Of a stretch of 31,893 nucleotides of DNA, positions 1-7,904 are shown piece by piece. Under the pieces are notes generated by a model, which ran no database searches, was not told where the DNA came from, and worked only from the letters and a program-made list of their open reading frames with translations. Where the stretch lies: NCBI GenBank assembly GCA_965120355.1, contig CBCPMX010000130.1:1-31893 (forward strand), written 5' to 3'. A program made the position numbers and the translations under genes. Numbering within the stretch: position 1 is the stretch's first letter; every line of letters starts with the position of its first letter. The stretch comes from CBCPMX01 sp965120355 (GTDB lineage: Bacteria > Bacillota > Clostridia > Oscillospirales > Oscillospiraceae).

Positions 1-1
1 G

Positions 2-391
2 GCCACAGACAAGCTGACGCTGCTGTGCCTGGGCAATGAGGATGTGCCGGTGGGACAATATTCCCTGGAGATTTTGGAGTATCTGGGGATCGATGTGGCC
101 CAGCTGGAGAGCGAGGGCAAGGTAACCTACGGCTCCAACGTCAAGGAAGTGACGACACAGGTCTCTGAAGCCATGGTGGACTGCGGCATCATCTACGCCA
201 CCGATGCCTTCTCCGCTGACTTGGACGTGGTGGATCTGGCCACTGCGGATATGTGCTCTCAGGTCATCTATCCTGCCGCTGTGCTGAAGATCTCCCAGCA
301 TCAGGAGGAGGCGCAGGCATTCCTGGACTATCTCCAGACGGACGAGGCCATGGCAGTATTTGAGTCTGTAGGCTTCTCTCCTGCGTCCTAA
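2..391 (+). CDS. modA: Molybdate ABC transporter substrate-binding protein, C-terminal part (5' end outside window)
   Basis: This is the last 129 codons of a periplasmic-type binding protein; the reading frame is open to the left edge, so the start and signal peptide lie outside the window. The visible part matches the second half of ModA. It has a VPVGQYSLEIL segment (family form VPxGxYA), then YGSNVKEVTTQV, then CGIIYATDA (family form AGIVYxSDA), then a VIYPAAVLK strand and a final helix ending in GF. ModA captures molybdate or tungstate outside the membrane and delivers it to ModBC. The downstream modB and modC genes support the assignment. The gap to modB is 229 bases and holds three stem-loops, which is unusual for this operon. 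Molybdate versus tungstate cannot be told from this fragment. Confidence 0.88.
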   Translation, partial: ATDKLTLLCLGNEDVPVGQYSLEILEYLGIDVAQLESEGKVTYGSNVKEVTTQVSEAMVDCGIIYATDAFSADLDVVDLATADMCSQVIYPAAVLKISQHQEEAQAFLDYLQTDEAMAVFESVGFSPAS

Positions 392-414
392 AGTACCCCT
401 CAATCAATTTTCGG

Positions 415-447
415 AGGCTGGGGGCGAAACGCATTCGCCCCCAGCCT
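415..447 (+). promoter_or_regulatory. Strong stem-loop 1 in modA-modB gap
   Basis: A perfect 14-bp inverted repeat (415-428 and 434-447, core GGCTGGGGGCG) encloses a 5-base loop, 24 bases after the modA stop codon. No T-run follows, so it does not look like a complete intrinsic terminator. It could protect the 3' end of modA mRNA or attenuate read-through into modBC. The structure is visible; the function is inferred. Confidence 0.6.
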
Positions 448-518
448 GAACCGATTGAACCAAAGCTTCCCGAAGCCGCTTGCATGCAGAGTGACGCGGC
501 AGTAAAATGAACTGGGAA

Positions 519-552
519 AAGGCCGGACAGTAGGTGGAAACTGTCTGGCCTT
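519..552 (+). promoter_or_regulatory. Stem-loop 2 in modA-modB gap
   Basis: A 13-bp stem (519-531 with 540-552, arms beginning AAGGCC and ending GGCCTT, one G-U pair) encloses an 8-base loop. It is the second of three consecutive hairpins in the modA-modB gap. It could be part of a larger leader or attenuator structure. A molybdenum-cofactor riboswitch was considered but cannot be shown by eye. Confidence 0.5.
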
Positions 553-572
553 CAGCCCTATTCGTACCATAT

Positions 573-597
573 CCCGGCGCGGTTCCGTCGTGCCGGG
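573..597 (+). promoter_or_regulatory. Stem-loop 3 just upstream of modB ribosome binding site
   Basis: A 9-bp GC-rich stem (573-581 with 589-597, CCCGGCGCG against CGTGCCGGG, one G-U pair) has a 7-base loop. It ends five bases before the AGAAAGG ribosome binding site of modB, so it could affect modB translation or mark an mRNA processing point. The function is inferred from position only. Confidence 0.4.
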
Positions 598-620
598 GAA
601 GAGAAAGGATGTGGCCCATT

Positions 621-1325
621 ATGGACTGGTATCCCTTATGGAACTCCCTGCGCGTGGCGCTGATCTCCACGGTGGTGGTGTTTTTTGTGGGGCTGTTTGC
701 CGCCTATTACATTGCCAGGCTGCCAAGAGTGCTCAAGGGCATTCTGGACGTAGTGCTGACATTGCCCATGGTTCTGCCGCCGACGGTGGTGGGCTATTTT
801 CTCCTGCTCCTGCTGGGACCCAAGCGGGTTGTTGGCAGTTGGGTGCTGGAAACCTTCGGCGTCCGGCTGACCATGACCTGGTATTCGGCCATTTTTGCCG
901 CTACAGTGGTGGCGTTTCCCCTGATGTATCGAACGGCCAGAGGTGCGTTTGAATCTTTTGATGTGACGCTGCGCTACTCCGGCCAGACGTTGGGCATGTC
1001 CAACACCCGGATCTTCTGGAGGATCACCCTTCCCGCCTGCCGTCAGGGGATTCTGGCCGGAACCGTGCTGGCGTTTGCCCGGGCCCTGGGCGAGTATGGC
1101 GCCACCAGTATGATTGCCGGCTATACGCCGGGCAAAACTGCCACCATTTCCACGACGGTTTACCAGCTTTGGCGCACGGACAATGAGGAACTGGCCATGA
1201 AATGGGTGCTGGTAAATCTGGCTATTTCCACGGTGGTGCTGCTGGCGGTGAATCTGCTGGAGCGGCGGGACGTCATCCCCAAACGGCGCAGAATGAAGGA
1301 GGCGGACCATGGCACTGTCAGTTGA
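621..1325 (+). CDS. modB: Molybdate ABC transporter permease ModB
   Basis: This 234-residue inner-membrane permease of the molybdate/tungstate importer forms the channel that ModC energises. The N-terminus MDWYPLWNSLRVAL followed by a long hydrophobic segment is typical of ModB. Several further membrane segments follow, with the conserved cytoplasmic loop GEYGATSMIAGYTPGKT that contacts the ATPase. The start at 621 fits the family N-terminus and lies 12 bases after AGAAAGG (602-608). An in-frame ATG at 609 abuts the same site directly and is less likely. The last 17 bases overlap modC, indicating translational coupling. The 229-base gap from modA, rather than the usual tight spacing, is odd. 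The family assignment is secure; molybdate versus tungstate specificity is not. Confidence 0.9.
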   Translation: MDWYPLWNSLRVALISTVVVFFVGLFAAYYIARLPRVLKGILDVVLTLPMVLPPTVVGYFLLLLLGPKRVVGSWVLETFGVRLTMTWYSAIFAATVVAFPLMYRTARGAFESFDVTLRYSGQTLGMSNTRIFWRITLPACRQGILAGTVLAFARALGEYGATSMIAGYTPGKTATISTTVYQLWRTDNEELAMKWVLVNLAISTVVLLAVNLLERRDVIPKRRRMKEADHGTVS

Positions 1326-2355
1326 GATCTACAAGGACTTCGGCGGCTTTGTGCTGGATGTGGCCTTCCAGGTGGAAAACGAGACGTTGGCGCTGCTGGG
1401 CGGCTCTGGCTGCGGAAAAAGCATGACACTGCGGTGTATTGCCGGGATCGTCCGGCCGGATCGCGGCCATATTGAGCTGAATGGGCAGGTGCTGTTTGAT
1501 TCGGAAAAGCACATAGATTTACCGCCGCAGAAGCGCCATGTGGGACTGTTGTTTCAGAACTATGCGCTTTTCCCCAATATGACTGTGGAGCAGAATATCC
1601 TCTGCGGCATTTCTCAAAAGATGTCCAGGGAGGAAAAGCGCCGCCGGGTGTCGGCTATGATGGAACGGCTATATCTGACGGGGCTGGAAAAGCGCCGCCC
1701 CGCGCAGTTGTCCGGCGGTCAGCAGCAGCGGGTGGCTCTGGCACGGATCCTGGTGTCCGAGCCGAAGATCCTGATGCTGGACGAGCCCTTTTCGGCGTTA
1801 GACAGCTATCTGCGTTGGGAACTGGAGCAGGAGACTTTGAAGGTCATTGAAGAATTTGGCGGCCCCACGCTGCTGGTCAGCCATAACCGCGACGAGGTGT
1901 TCCGCATCAGCGACCGCATTGCGGTATACCGGGATGGGTGCATTGATGCCATCGGGGAGAAACATGCCCTGTTTGACAACCCACGGACCTATACGGCGGC
2001 GCTGCTCAGCGGATGTAAAAATCTCAGTCCCGTTGCCCGGGAGGGCGGCGGGGTCACAGCGTTGGATTGGGGCGTCACGCTTCAAACCGCCGGCCCGGTG
2101 GACCCGGAGGTCCGCTATGTGGGCATCCGCGCCAACCATTTGACGCCGGCCACGGAGCCGGGGGAAAATGTGTTTGCCTATGAGGTGGTCCGGGAGATCG
2201 AGGACGTATTTGATATGATCCTGATGGTCCGTCCTGTGGACGGCCCGGCCTCCGCGCAGATTCGGTGGGAGCTGCCGAAACAGACCTGGGCGGCCATCCG
2301 CGATTGGGATCGCCTGCTCTGTATGCCGAAGGACAAGCTGCTGCTGTTGAAATAA
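1309..2355 (+). CDS. modC: Molybdate ABC transporter ATP-binding protein ModC
   Basis: This 348-residue cytoplasmic ATPase drives molybdate import. The nucleotide-binding domain occupies about residues 1-230, with Walker A GGSGCGKS (31-38), Q-loop Gln83, signature LSGGQQQR (134-141), Walker B ILMLDEP (154-160) and H-loop His192. The remaining ~115 residues form a C-terminal domain in the position of the TOBE/MOP oxyanion-sensing domain of ModC proteins. It diverges from the classic sequence, so regulation by bound molybdate is only inferred. The gene starts inside the end of modB (17-base overlap) and is the last gene of the operon, followed within seven bases by a strong bidirectional terminator. 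Confidence 0.9.
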   Translation: MALSVEIYKDFGGFVLDVAFQVENETLALLGGSGCGKSMTLRCIAGIVRPDRGHIELNGQVLFDSEKHIDLPPQKRHVGLLFQNYALFPNMTVEQNILCGISQKMSREEKRRRVSAMMERLYLTGLEKRRPAQLSGGQQQRVALARILVSEPKILMLDEPFSALDSYLRWELEQETLKVIEEFGGPTLLVSHNRDEVFRISDRIAVYRDGCIDAIGEKHALFDNPRTYTAALLSGCKNLSPVAREGGGVTALDWGVTLQTAGPVDPEVRYVGIRANHLTPATEPGENVFAYEVVREIEDVFDMILMVRPVDGPASAQIRWELPKQTWAAIRDWDRLLCMPKDKLLLLK

Positions 2356-2361
2356 TAAAGA

Positions 2362-2394
2362 CCATGCCCCCAGGGAAACGCCCTGGGGGCATGG
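2362..2394. terminator. Bidirectional terminator between modC and the convergent yihY-like gene
   Basis: A perfect 14-bp stem (2362-2375 with 2381-2394, core ATGCCCCCAGGG) has a 5-base loop. CTTTGTG follows on the + strand and TCTTTATTATT on the - strand, so it can stop transcripts from both sides. It lies 7 bases after the modC stop and 15 bases beyond the stop of the opposing gene. Confidence 0.85.
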
Positions 2395-2409
2395 CTTTGT
2401 GTATCTGGA

Positions 2410-3282
2410 TTATGTGCTGCCGGATTCGCGGCTGGCGGGAGGTTCCGGCGGCCTGCCGCGCCGCCGGCGGGTCCGCCGCTTGTCCAAATACGCATTGAAC
2501 ATGCCGCCGTAAAACAGAATATTCATGCAGATATACAGCCACAGCATGAACACTACCAGTGTGGTCAAACTGCCGTAGAAGGCTGAATAATTGCTGAAGT
2601 GGTTAATATAAAATGAGAATACTGAAGAAAACAGCACCCAGCCCACGGCAGACAGCAACGCACCGGGAAAGGCGCTGCGCAGCTTGACCTTGTGGTTGGG
2701 CAAAACCAGAAAGCAGCTGGTGAACACCAGCGTCAGCATGCCGATGAGGAATACGTAGCGGAACTGCAGCGCCATGGCAAAGAGCCGCCCCAAAAAAGGC
2801 ACCCGGGCCAACAGCAGCGCCTGGAGCCGTTGCCCAAAGACGTGGAGGATCAGGGTCAGCAGCAGGGCCACCAGCAACGCGACCATATAAATCATGGAGA
2901 TGAGCCGCCGCAGGGGATAATACCGGGTTTCTTCAGCGCCATAGACGGCGTTGAGCCCGTTGAGAACGCCCATGACACCCTTGGAGGCCAGCCAGATGGC
3001 GGAAATGGCGGTGATGGAAATGACGGTACCGGCGCTGGCACTTTTTAAATCATAAAACATATATTCCACCATGGGCAGCAGTGCGCTGGGAATGAGCCCA
3101 TTGAGGGCGGAAATCACATCGTCTGCGGTCAGAGGCGTATACTGCAGCAGCGTCAAAAGCATCATCAGAGCGGGAAATGCTGCGATGATGAGAAAAAACG
3201 AAGCATTGCCCGCGTAAACAGAGACATGGGCCTTGGAAATTTGCTTAATATATTGGTTGAGCTTCTGATACTTTTCCAGCAT
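2410..3282 (-). CDS. YihY/virulence factor BrkB family membrane protein
   Basis: This 290-residue integral membrane protein belongs to the YihY/BrkB (formerly 'RNase BN') family, whose biochemical role is unsettled. The N-terminus (MLEKYQKLNQYIKQI, then VYAGNASFFLIIAAFPALMM) is characteristic: a short amphipathic helix, then the first membrane segment. About six membrane segments follow, with the family motifs AIWLASKGVMGVLNGLNAVY and GSLTTLVVFMLWLYI. The C-terminus is an arginine- and proline-rich basic tail. The start at 3282 is chosen because AGAAGGAG sits 8 bases upstream; longer in-frame extensions lack family character. A TATACT -10-like hexamer (3320-3325, minus) preceded by a run of eight T is a possible promoter. 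It is a single-gene unit, convergent with modC and divergent from dpaL. Confidence 0.88.
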   Translation of the reverse strand: MLEKYQKLNQYIKQISKAHVSVYAGNASFFLIIAAFPALMMLLTLLQYTPLTADDVISALNGLIPSALLPMVEYMFYDLKSASAGTVISITAISAIWLASKGVMGVLNGLNAVYGAEETRYYPLRRLISMIYMVALLVALLLTLILHVFGQRLQALLLARVPFLGRLFAMALQFRYVFLIGMLTLVFTSCFLVLPNHKVKLRSAFPGALLSAVGWVLFSSVFSFYINHFSNYSAFYGSLTTLVVFMLWLYICMNILFYGGMFNAYLDKRRTRRRRGRPPEPPASRESGST

Positions 3283-3430
3283 AAACGGAACTCCTTCTGC
3301 AGTGAAAGGTTTACAGTTCAGTATACTACGAAACTGAAAAAAAAGATAGGGAAAGTTCAAAAAACCGCAGGCCGCTTGCCGGCCGCAAGGGTATGCCGGG
3401 AAACTGGCGCAAAATTCGGTATTGCGCCGG

Positions 3431-3459
3431 TTTTCAAAAGACGGAAAATATGGTACAAT
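3431..3459 (+). promoter_or_regulatory. Sigma-A promoter for diaminopropionate ammonia-lyase gene
   Basis: TTTTCA (3431-3436) is followed by a 17-base spacer and TACAAT (3454-3459). A TGG just before the -10 gives an extended -10 element that could compensate for the poor -35. It lies 43 bases before the start codon. Confidence 0.6.
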
Positions 3460-3502
3460 AGCTGACAGTATTGTTTGAATCAGACCTAAGGAGAATGTAG
3501 AT

Positions 3503-4717
3503 ATGTCAGATGAGATGCGCTTTCCCTGTGGCATCCGTGCGGTACACCGGCCGGCAGATCCGTCGGCAATCCCGCCGCTTTGTTTTGGCCATCAGAATAT
3601 GGTTGCAGTGCGGAGCTTTCAGGCATCTGTCCCCGGCTATGCGCCGACACCGTTGATCCCGCTGCGGGCAATGGCGGACCGCCTGGGGGTTGGAGAGGTC
3701 TTTGTGAAAGATGAATCCGGCAGATACAGCCTCAATGCGTTCAAAGGGCTGGGCGCCATCTGGGCTGTGTGCCGGACGCTGTGCGAGCGCTTTGGCTTGG
3801 ATTTCCATACCGTTACGTTTCGGGATCTGACTGCGCCGGAGCGGCAGGCGGAGATCCGGGATATGGTGTTTTGCACTGCCACCGACGGCAATCACGGCAA
3901 GGGTGTGGCCTGGGCTGCGGCGCAGTTGGGCTGCGGTGCGCGGGTATTTATGCCGAAAGGGGCTGCGCCAGCTCGCGTGCAGGCCATAGAGGCATGGGGG
4001 GCAGATGTGACGGCGACGGAGCTGGACTATGACGGCGCCGTGCGGTTGGCCGCGCGGCAGGCGGAGGAAAACGGCTGGATTCTGCTTCAGGATACCGGAT
4101 GGGAGCACTATACCCAGGCGCCGGGCTGGATTGCCCAAGGCTATTGCACACTGGCGGACGAGGCGGCCGCTCAGGTGGAGGCCAATGGCTATCGTTCCCC
4201 CACGCATGTGTTTTTGCAGGCCGGCGTCGGCAGCTTTGCGGCTGCGGTACTGGCCTATTATGCCCATATCTACGCCGACGATTTGCCGGTGATGGTTCTG
4301 GTGGAGCCGGAGAGCGCGGCGTGTATTCTCGAGTCTGTCCTGCTGAATGACGGCAAACCGCATACGGTCCATCATGCCGGAACGACGGAAATGGCCGGCC
4401 TCAATTGTCCCACGCCAAACCCTCTGGTCTGGCCCATCCTTCAGAACTTTGCTTCGTTTTATGTGTCGTGTCCCGACTGGGTAACGGAAGACGGCATGCG
4501 GCTGTTGGCCCATCCGGAAGGCGAAGATTCCGCGATTGTCTCCGGCGAGTCTGGAGCGGTGACCACGGGCCTCCTGCAGGCCATCCTGGAGCGGGAGGAA
4601 CTGCGGCCCCTGCGGGAGGCAATGGAGCTGGATGAGACATCCGTGGTGCTGCTGATCAGCACCGAGGGCGATACGGATCCGGAAAATTATCGCCGGATTG
4701 TGGACGGCCCGGTGTAA
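3503..4717 (+). CDS. dpaL: 2,3-diaminopropionate ammonia-lyase
   Basis: This 404-residue PLP enzyme of fold type II breaks 2,3-diaminopropionate into pyruvate and two ammonia. Family hallmarks are present in order: PGYAPTPL (44-51), FVKDESGRYSLNAFKGLG with the probable PLP-binding Lys81, ATDGNHGKGVAWAA with Asp128, LLQDTGW with Asp197, and the phosphate-binding loop AGVGSFAAAVL near 240-250. Asp128 and Asp197 likely correspond to the two catalytic aspartates of the Escherichia coli enzyme. The start is well placed, with AAGGAG 9 bases upstream. The gene stands alone between its own promoter and a terminator. No adjacent gene makes or imports diaminopropionate, so its physiological substrate is open; ygeX-like genes elsewhere often sit with purine or amino-acid catabolism genes. 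Confidence 0.9.
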   Translation: MSDEMRFPCGIRAVHRPADPSAIPPLCFGHQNMVAVRSFQASVPGYAPTPLIPLRAMADRLGVGEVFVKDESGRYSLNAFKGLGAIWAVCRTLCERFGLDFHTVTFRDLTAPERQAEIRDMVFCTATDGNHGKGVAWAAAQLGCGARVFMPKGAAPARVQAIEAWGADVTATELDYDGAVRLAARQAEENGWILLQDTGWEHYTQAPGWIAQGYCTLADEAAAQVEANGYRSPTHVFLQAGVGSFAAAVLAYYAHIYADDLPVMVLVEPESAACILESVLLNDGKPHTVHHAGTTEMAGLNCPTPNPLVWPILQNFASFYVSCPDWVTEDGMRLLAHPEGEDSAIVSGESGAVTTGLLQAILEREELRPLREAMELDETSVVLLISTEGDTDPENYRRIVDGPV

Positions 4718-4725
4718 AGCAAATC

Positions 4726-4761
4726 AATCCGGGGCCGCTGCTTTTGCAGCGGCCCCGGATT
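4726..4761. terminator. Bidirectional terminator between dpaL and sugar-binding protein gene
   Basis: A perfect 16-bp stem (4726-4741 with 4746-4761, core CCGGGGCCGCTGC) is closed by a TTTT loop. TGTTTAT follows on the + strand and TGATTTGCTTT on the - strand. It lies between two convergent stop codons. Confidence 0.85.
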
Positions 4762-4788
4762 TGTTTATACGGCTTAAAGCAGGAAGGC

Positions 4789-5793
4789 TTAGAATTCGCC
4801 CTGGCCCAAATATTCGTCCACGTTTTCCGCCGTAATATAGGTCAATTCGGTGTAGTGATAATACTCGGTGGAGCCGGTGGTCAGATATTCTTCAATGGCA
4901 TTGACAGTCTCGGCAGCAATGTCACCAGCGCGGTTCATGACGGTCAGTTCCATTTTGCCGTCCTTGACAGCCTGAATAGCATCGTTCTGGCCGGTCAGGG
5001 AATAGACCTTGATGCTGTCGGTCATGCCCGCCTCTTCAATGGCGGAAACGGCGCCCATGGTCAGGTCGTCATCAAAGCCCATGACGATGTCGATATCGTC
5101 GCCCAGAGCCTGGATGTGGGACTCCATAAAGGACTTGGCATCCGTCCGGCTGGAATAGGCGTAGTCGGCTTCCAGAACATTATAATTGGTCTCTTCCATT
5201 GCGCGGGCAAAGCCAGCCTCGCGCTCCTGGTAGTCGGCCAGGAACGGCACACCGGAGATCTGCACGACAGTGCAGCCGGCGTCGGCGCCGTTCTGCTCAA
5301 TGATGTACTGGCCAATTTCGTAGCACATCTCTTCCTGGTCAGGACCGATGCATGCGGTGGCATATTCGCGGCCCTCTTCCGCTACGTCCAGCGCACACAG
5401 GAACAACGGAATACCGGCATCGCTGCAGGATTTTGCCACGTCCACCATGGCGGTGGGATCGCCGCCGAAGACAGCCAGTGCGTCAACACCGTTGTCAATC
5501 ATCTGATTGCAGTAGTTTACAACGTCGTCCGCTACAGTCTGGGCGTCCAGCACGTTGACGGTGGCGCCGGCCTCTTCAGCGAGACGCTCCAGCTCTGTGC
5601 CAACCAGACCGCCCCAGGGGGCAGCAGAGTTGATGGTCACATAGCCGATGGTTTTGCCTTCCAGGCCGGAGCTGGAGGTTTCCGTGCTCTCGGAGCTTTC
5701 AGAAGCGGTTTCGGAGCTGCTGCCACAGGCGGCCAGGGAGAACACCATGACCAGCGCCAGCAGCAGCGCCAGCAACTTTTTCAGGTTTTTCAT
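4789..5793 (-). CDS. Sugar-type ABC transporter substrate-binding lipoprotein
   Basis: This 334-residue extracytoplasmic binding protein is anchored as a lipoprotein. Residues 1-22 are a lipoprotein signal ending in lipobox LAAC (Cys23), followed by a Ser/Glu/Thr-rich linker to about residue 42. The body begins GKTIGYVTINSAAPWGG and has the two-lobed layout of the ribose/galactose-type family (Peripla_BP_4), with QMIDNGVDALAVFGGDP and VMGFDDDLTMGA segments. It is the last gene of a four-gene importer operon, 84 bases after the permease gene. The AAAGGA ribosome site is set rather far (about 13 bases) from the ATG. The ligand cannot be predicted; no sugar kinase, isomerase or regulator lies next to the operon. 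Confidence 0.88.
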   Translation of the reverse strand: MKNLKKLLALLLALVMVFSLAACGSSSETASESSESTETSSSGLEGKTIGYVTINSAAPWGGLVGTELERLAEEAGATVNVLDAQTVADDVVNYCNQMIDNGVDALAVFGGDPTAMVDVAKSCSDAGIPLFLCALDVAEEGREYATACIGPDQEEMCYEIGQYIIEQNGADAGCTVVQISGVPFLADYQEREAGFARAMEETNYNVLEADYAYSSRTDAKSFMESHIQALGDDIDIVMGFDDDLTMGAVSAIEEAGMTDSIKVYSLTGQNDAIQAVKDGKMELTVMNRAGDIAAETVNAIEEYLTTGSTEYYHYTELTYITAENVDEYLGQGEF

Positions 5794-5877
5794 GATTCGG
5801 ATTCCGTCCTTTCAATTTGCGTAAAAGCGATATTTGTATGATAACCCCAAAGGGTAATCAACGGGAAAGAAGTTCCG

Positions 5878-6885
5878 TCAGTCGGCGGACTTGGTGCTGG
5901 TAAAGCGGTCGATGATCAGGACCACAATCAGCAGCACGCCGGTGATCAGGTTGACCATATCTGCGCTCAGATACATGGCGGTCATCATCTGGGAGATGGT
6001 GCGCATGATGAGCACACCCAGCAGCACATGGATGGCGGTGCCTTTGCCGCCGGACATTTTAATACCGCCGATGACGCAGCAGCTGATGGTCAGGGTAGAC
6101 AGGCTGTTGCCCTGCGTATAGATGGCGTAACCAGCGTTAGAGACCATAATGAAGCCGCTGAGCGCCGCCAACACGCCGCTGAGTATATAGGTGACCCAGA
6201 CTGTGTTGGATACGGAGATGCCGGCAAAGGCCGCGGCCTCCGGGTTATCGCCCACCACGTGCAGGCGGTTGCCGAACCGGGTCTTGTACATCCACAGGAA
6301 CACCAGGATCAGCACCACCAGGAAAATAATCAGCGACGGCGTCAGCCAGCGCAGCCCGGCGATGCGGGTTTGGGCAATGAGCTTCACCGTGTCGGCATCC
6401 GAGGGCGGGAAGGAGCTGTTGGCATAGTAGAATACGATGCCCTGATAGGCATAATTGGCTGCAATGGTGGCGATCAGCGAGGATACGCCGATTTTTGCCA
6501 CAAAAAACCCGTTGATGAATCCGGTGATGGCGCCGGTTACCAGCGCGCCGATAATGCAGATTACCAGGGACAGCACGGAATTCCCGCTGGCACTGTAGAC
6601 TGCATTGAATACAATGACGGAGGAGACGCCTGCCAGACCTGCCTGGAAACCGGCGGACAGGTCAATGTTGCCGGTAATCATAACCAGGCCCAGCCCCAGA
6701 CATACTGGGCCATACATGGCAGTATAGCGGATGACATTGTAGAAGCCATTCCGATAGCCATCAATGCCGAGGAACGCCACAAACAGAAGAATGACCAGGA
6801 TCAGAATTGAGTTATTGTCTTTGGCAATGCGGATCCACTGGGCTTTTTTGCTGTTGGACTTGGCCGCCTTTACTTTCTCTTCCAC
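5878..6885 (-). CDS. Sugar-type ABC transporter permease (second of two)
   Basis: This 335-residue permease of the ribose/xylose/galactose class (BPD_transp_2) has about eight to ten hydrophobic segments. It carries the class motif LVMITGNIDLSAG (residues 68-79) and a C-terminal GGIKMSGGKGT loop before the last membrane segments. The start is set at GTG 6885: AAGGGGG lies 7 bases upstream, no ATG occurs before the first membrane segment, and the upstream in-frame sequence has no transporter character. This makes a 16-base overlap with the preceding permease gene. It probably pairs with that permease as a heterodimer energised by the double ATPase. The substrate is unknown. Confidence 0.85.
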   Translation of the reverse strand: MEEKVKAAKSNSKKAQWIRIAKDNNSILILVILLFVAFLGIDGYRNGFYNVIRYTAMYGPVCLGLGLVMITGNIDLSAGFQAGLAGVSSVIVFNAVYSASGNSVLSLVICIIGALVTGAITGFINGFFVAKIGVSSLIATIAANYAYQGIVFYYANSSFPPSDADTVKLIAQTRIAGLRWLTPSLIIFLVVLILVFLWMYKTRFGNRLHVVGDNPEAAAFAGISVSNTVWVTYILSGVLAALSGFIMVSNAGYAIYTQGNSLSTLTISCCVIGGIKMSGGKGTAIHVLLGVLIMRTISQMMTAMYLSADMVNLITGVLLIVVLIIDRFTSTKSAD

Positions 6886-7904
6886 AGTTTGACCCCCTTT
6901 CCTTTCAGAACATCCAGCGACAGCGCCACCAGCATGATCGCGCCCATAATGACCCACTGGAGATAGGTGGACAGCGCCAGAGAGGTAAAGCCGGCGGACA
7001 GCACGCCGTAGAACAGCACGCCGATGATGGTGCCCCAGACGGAGCCCTTGCCGCCACTGACGGCACAACCGCCCAGCACTACGCACAGGATAACCTCCAT
7101 CTCCTTGCCGGAGGCGGCCTGCGGGTTAGAACTGAGGGAGTTGGCCATCATGACCACTGCCGCCAGGCCAACGCACAGGCTGGTAATGATATAGGCGATT
7201 GTGATATTGCGCTTGTAGCGGATGCCGGAGTACCGGGCCGCCACGGGGTTGGCGCCGATGGCGTACAACTGCTGGCCGTACACCGTGCGGCTCAGGACCA
7301 GGCCCAGAACCACAGCCACCACCACAAACCAAACGATCAGAATGTGAATCGGGCCAAAGGAAGCCTTGCCCAGGGCCTGGAAGGCAGAACTGGCATTGGT
7401 ATCGATGACCAGCACTGTACCGGAGGAGACAATCAGCGCCAGGGCGCTGTAAATGGAGCTGGCGCCCAGGGTGGTAATAAAGGAATTCAGCTTGACATAG
7501 CTGACCAGCAAACCGTTGAACAGGCCGCACAACAGGCCCACGCCCAGCGTGCCCAGGACACCCAGCAGCGCGCTGTCAGTCCGGATCACAATTGTGGCGC
7601 AGATGCAGCACAGGAAGGTCAGCATATTGCCCACGGACAGGTCAATATTACCGGTCAGCATGACCAGGGTCAGGCCAAAGGCGATCAGGGCGATGTATAC
7701 CTGCTGGCGGAGGATCATCATCAGATTTGTGCCAGTCATGAAGATCAGACCGCTGGAATTGGGCGTCCGGATTTGGAGGATCACCTCAAACAGAATAAAC
7801 GCAACAATCGTTGCCAGGAAAATGGAGCTGCCATTGAGGCTCATAAACCTGCTCCACAGGGACTGCTGCTTCTTTTCCGCAGCAGTTTCCGTTTTTTTAC
7901 TCAC
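6870..7904 (-). CDS. Sugar-type ABC transporter permease (first of two)
   Basis: This 344-residue membrane permease is of the same class as its downstream neighbour. A charged N-terminus of about 25 residues precedes the first membrane segment, LVMLTGNIDLSVG (residues 80-92) is present, and GGCAVSGGKGSVWGT forms the conserved cytoplasmic loop. The start is set at GTG 7904: AGGAGG sits 9 bases upstream, whereas a longer start at 7928 would place the ribosome site inside the coding region. This gives an 8-base overlap with the ATPase gene (stop at 7897) and suggests coupled translation. Two different permeases imply a heterodimeric channel. Confidence 0.85.
   Translation of the reverse strand: MSKKTETAAEKKQQSLWSRFMSLNGSSIFLATIVAFILFEVILQIRTPNSSGLIFMTGTNLMMILRQQVYIALIAFGLTLVMLTGNIDLSVGNMLTFLCCICATIVIRTDSALLGVLGTLGVGLLCGLFNGLLVSYVKLNSFITTLGASSIYSALALIVSSGTVLVIDTNASSAFQALGKASFGPIHILIVWFVVVAVVLGLVLSRTVYGQQLYAIGANPVAARYSGIRYKRNITIAYIITSLCVGLAAVVMMANSLSSNPQAASGKEMEVILCVVLGGCAVSGGKGSVWGTIIGVLFYGVLSAGFTSLALSTYLQWVIMGAIMLVALSLDVLKGKGVKLWKRK

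Noticed and set aside
392..620. Molybdenum-cofactor riboswitch between modA and modB
   Set aside because: The region is structured, but the family consensus could not be verified by eye, so it is reported only as stem-loops with a stated test.
534..620. Upstream extension of ModB starting at 534
   Set aside because: The added N-terminal residues are not ModB-like, and the ribosome site lies at 602-608, just before the typical MDWYPLW start.
4744..5841. Long plus-strand open frame opposite the sugar-binding lipoprotein
   Set aside because: The minus frame has a signal peptide, lipobox and operon context; the plus frame runs through the terminator and has no ribosome site.
5794..5877. Attenuator hairpin between permease and binding-protein genes
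   Set aside because: Only a weak ACCC/GGGT pairing was seen, too short to support a structure.
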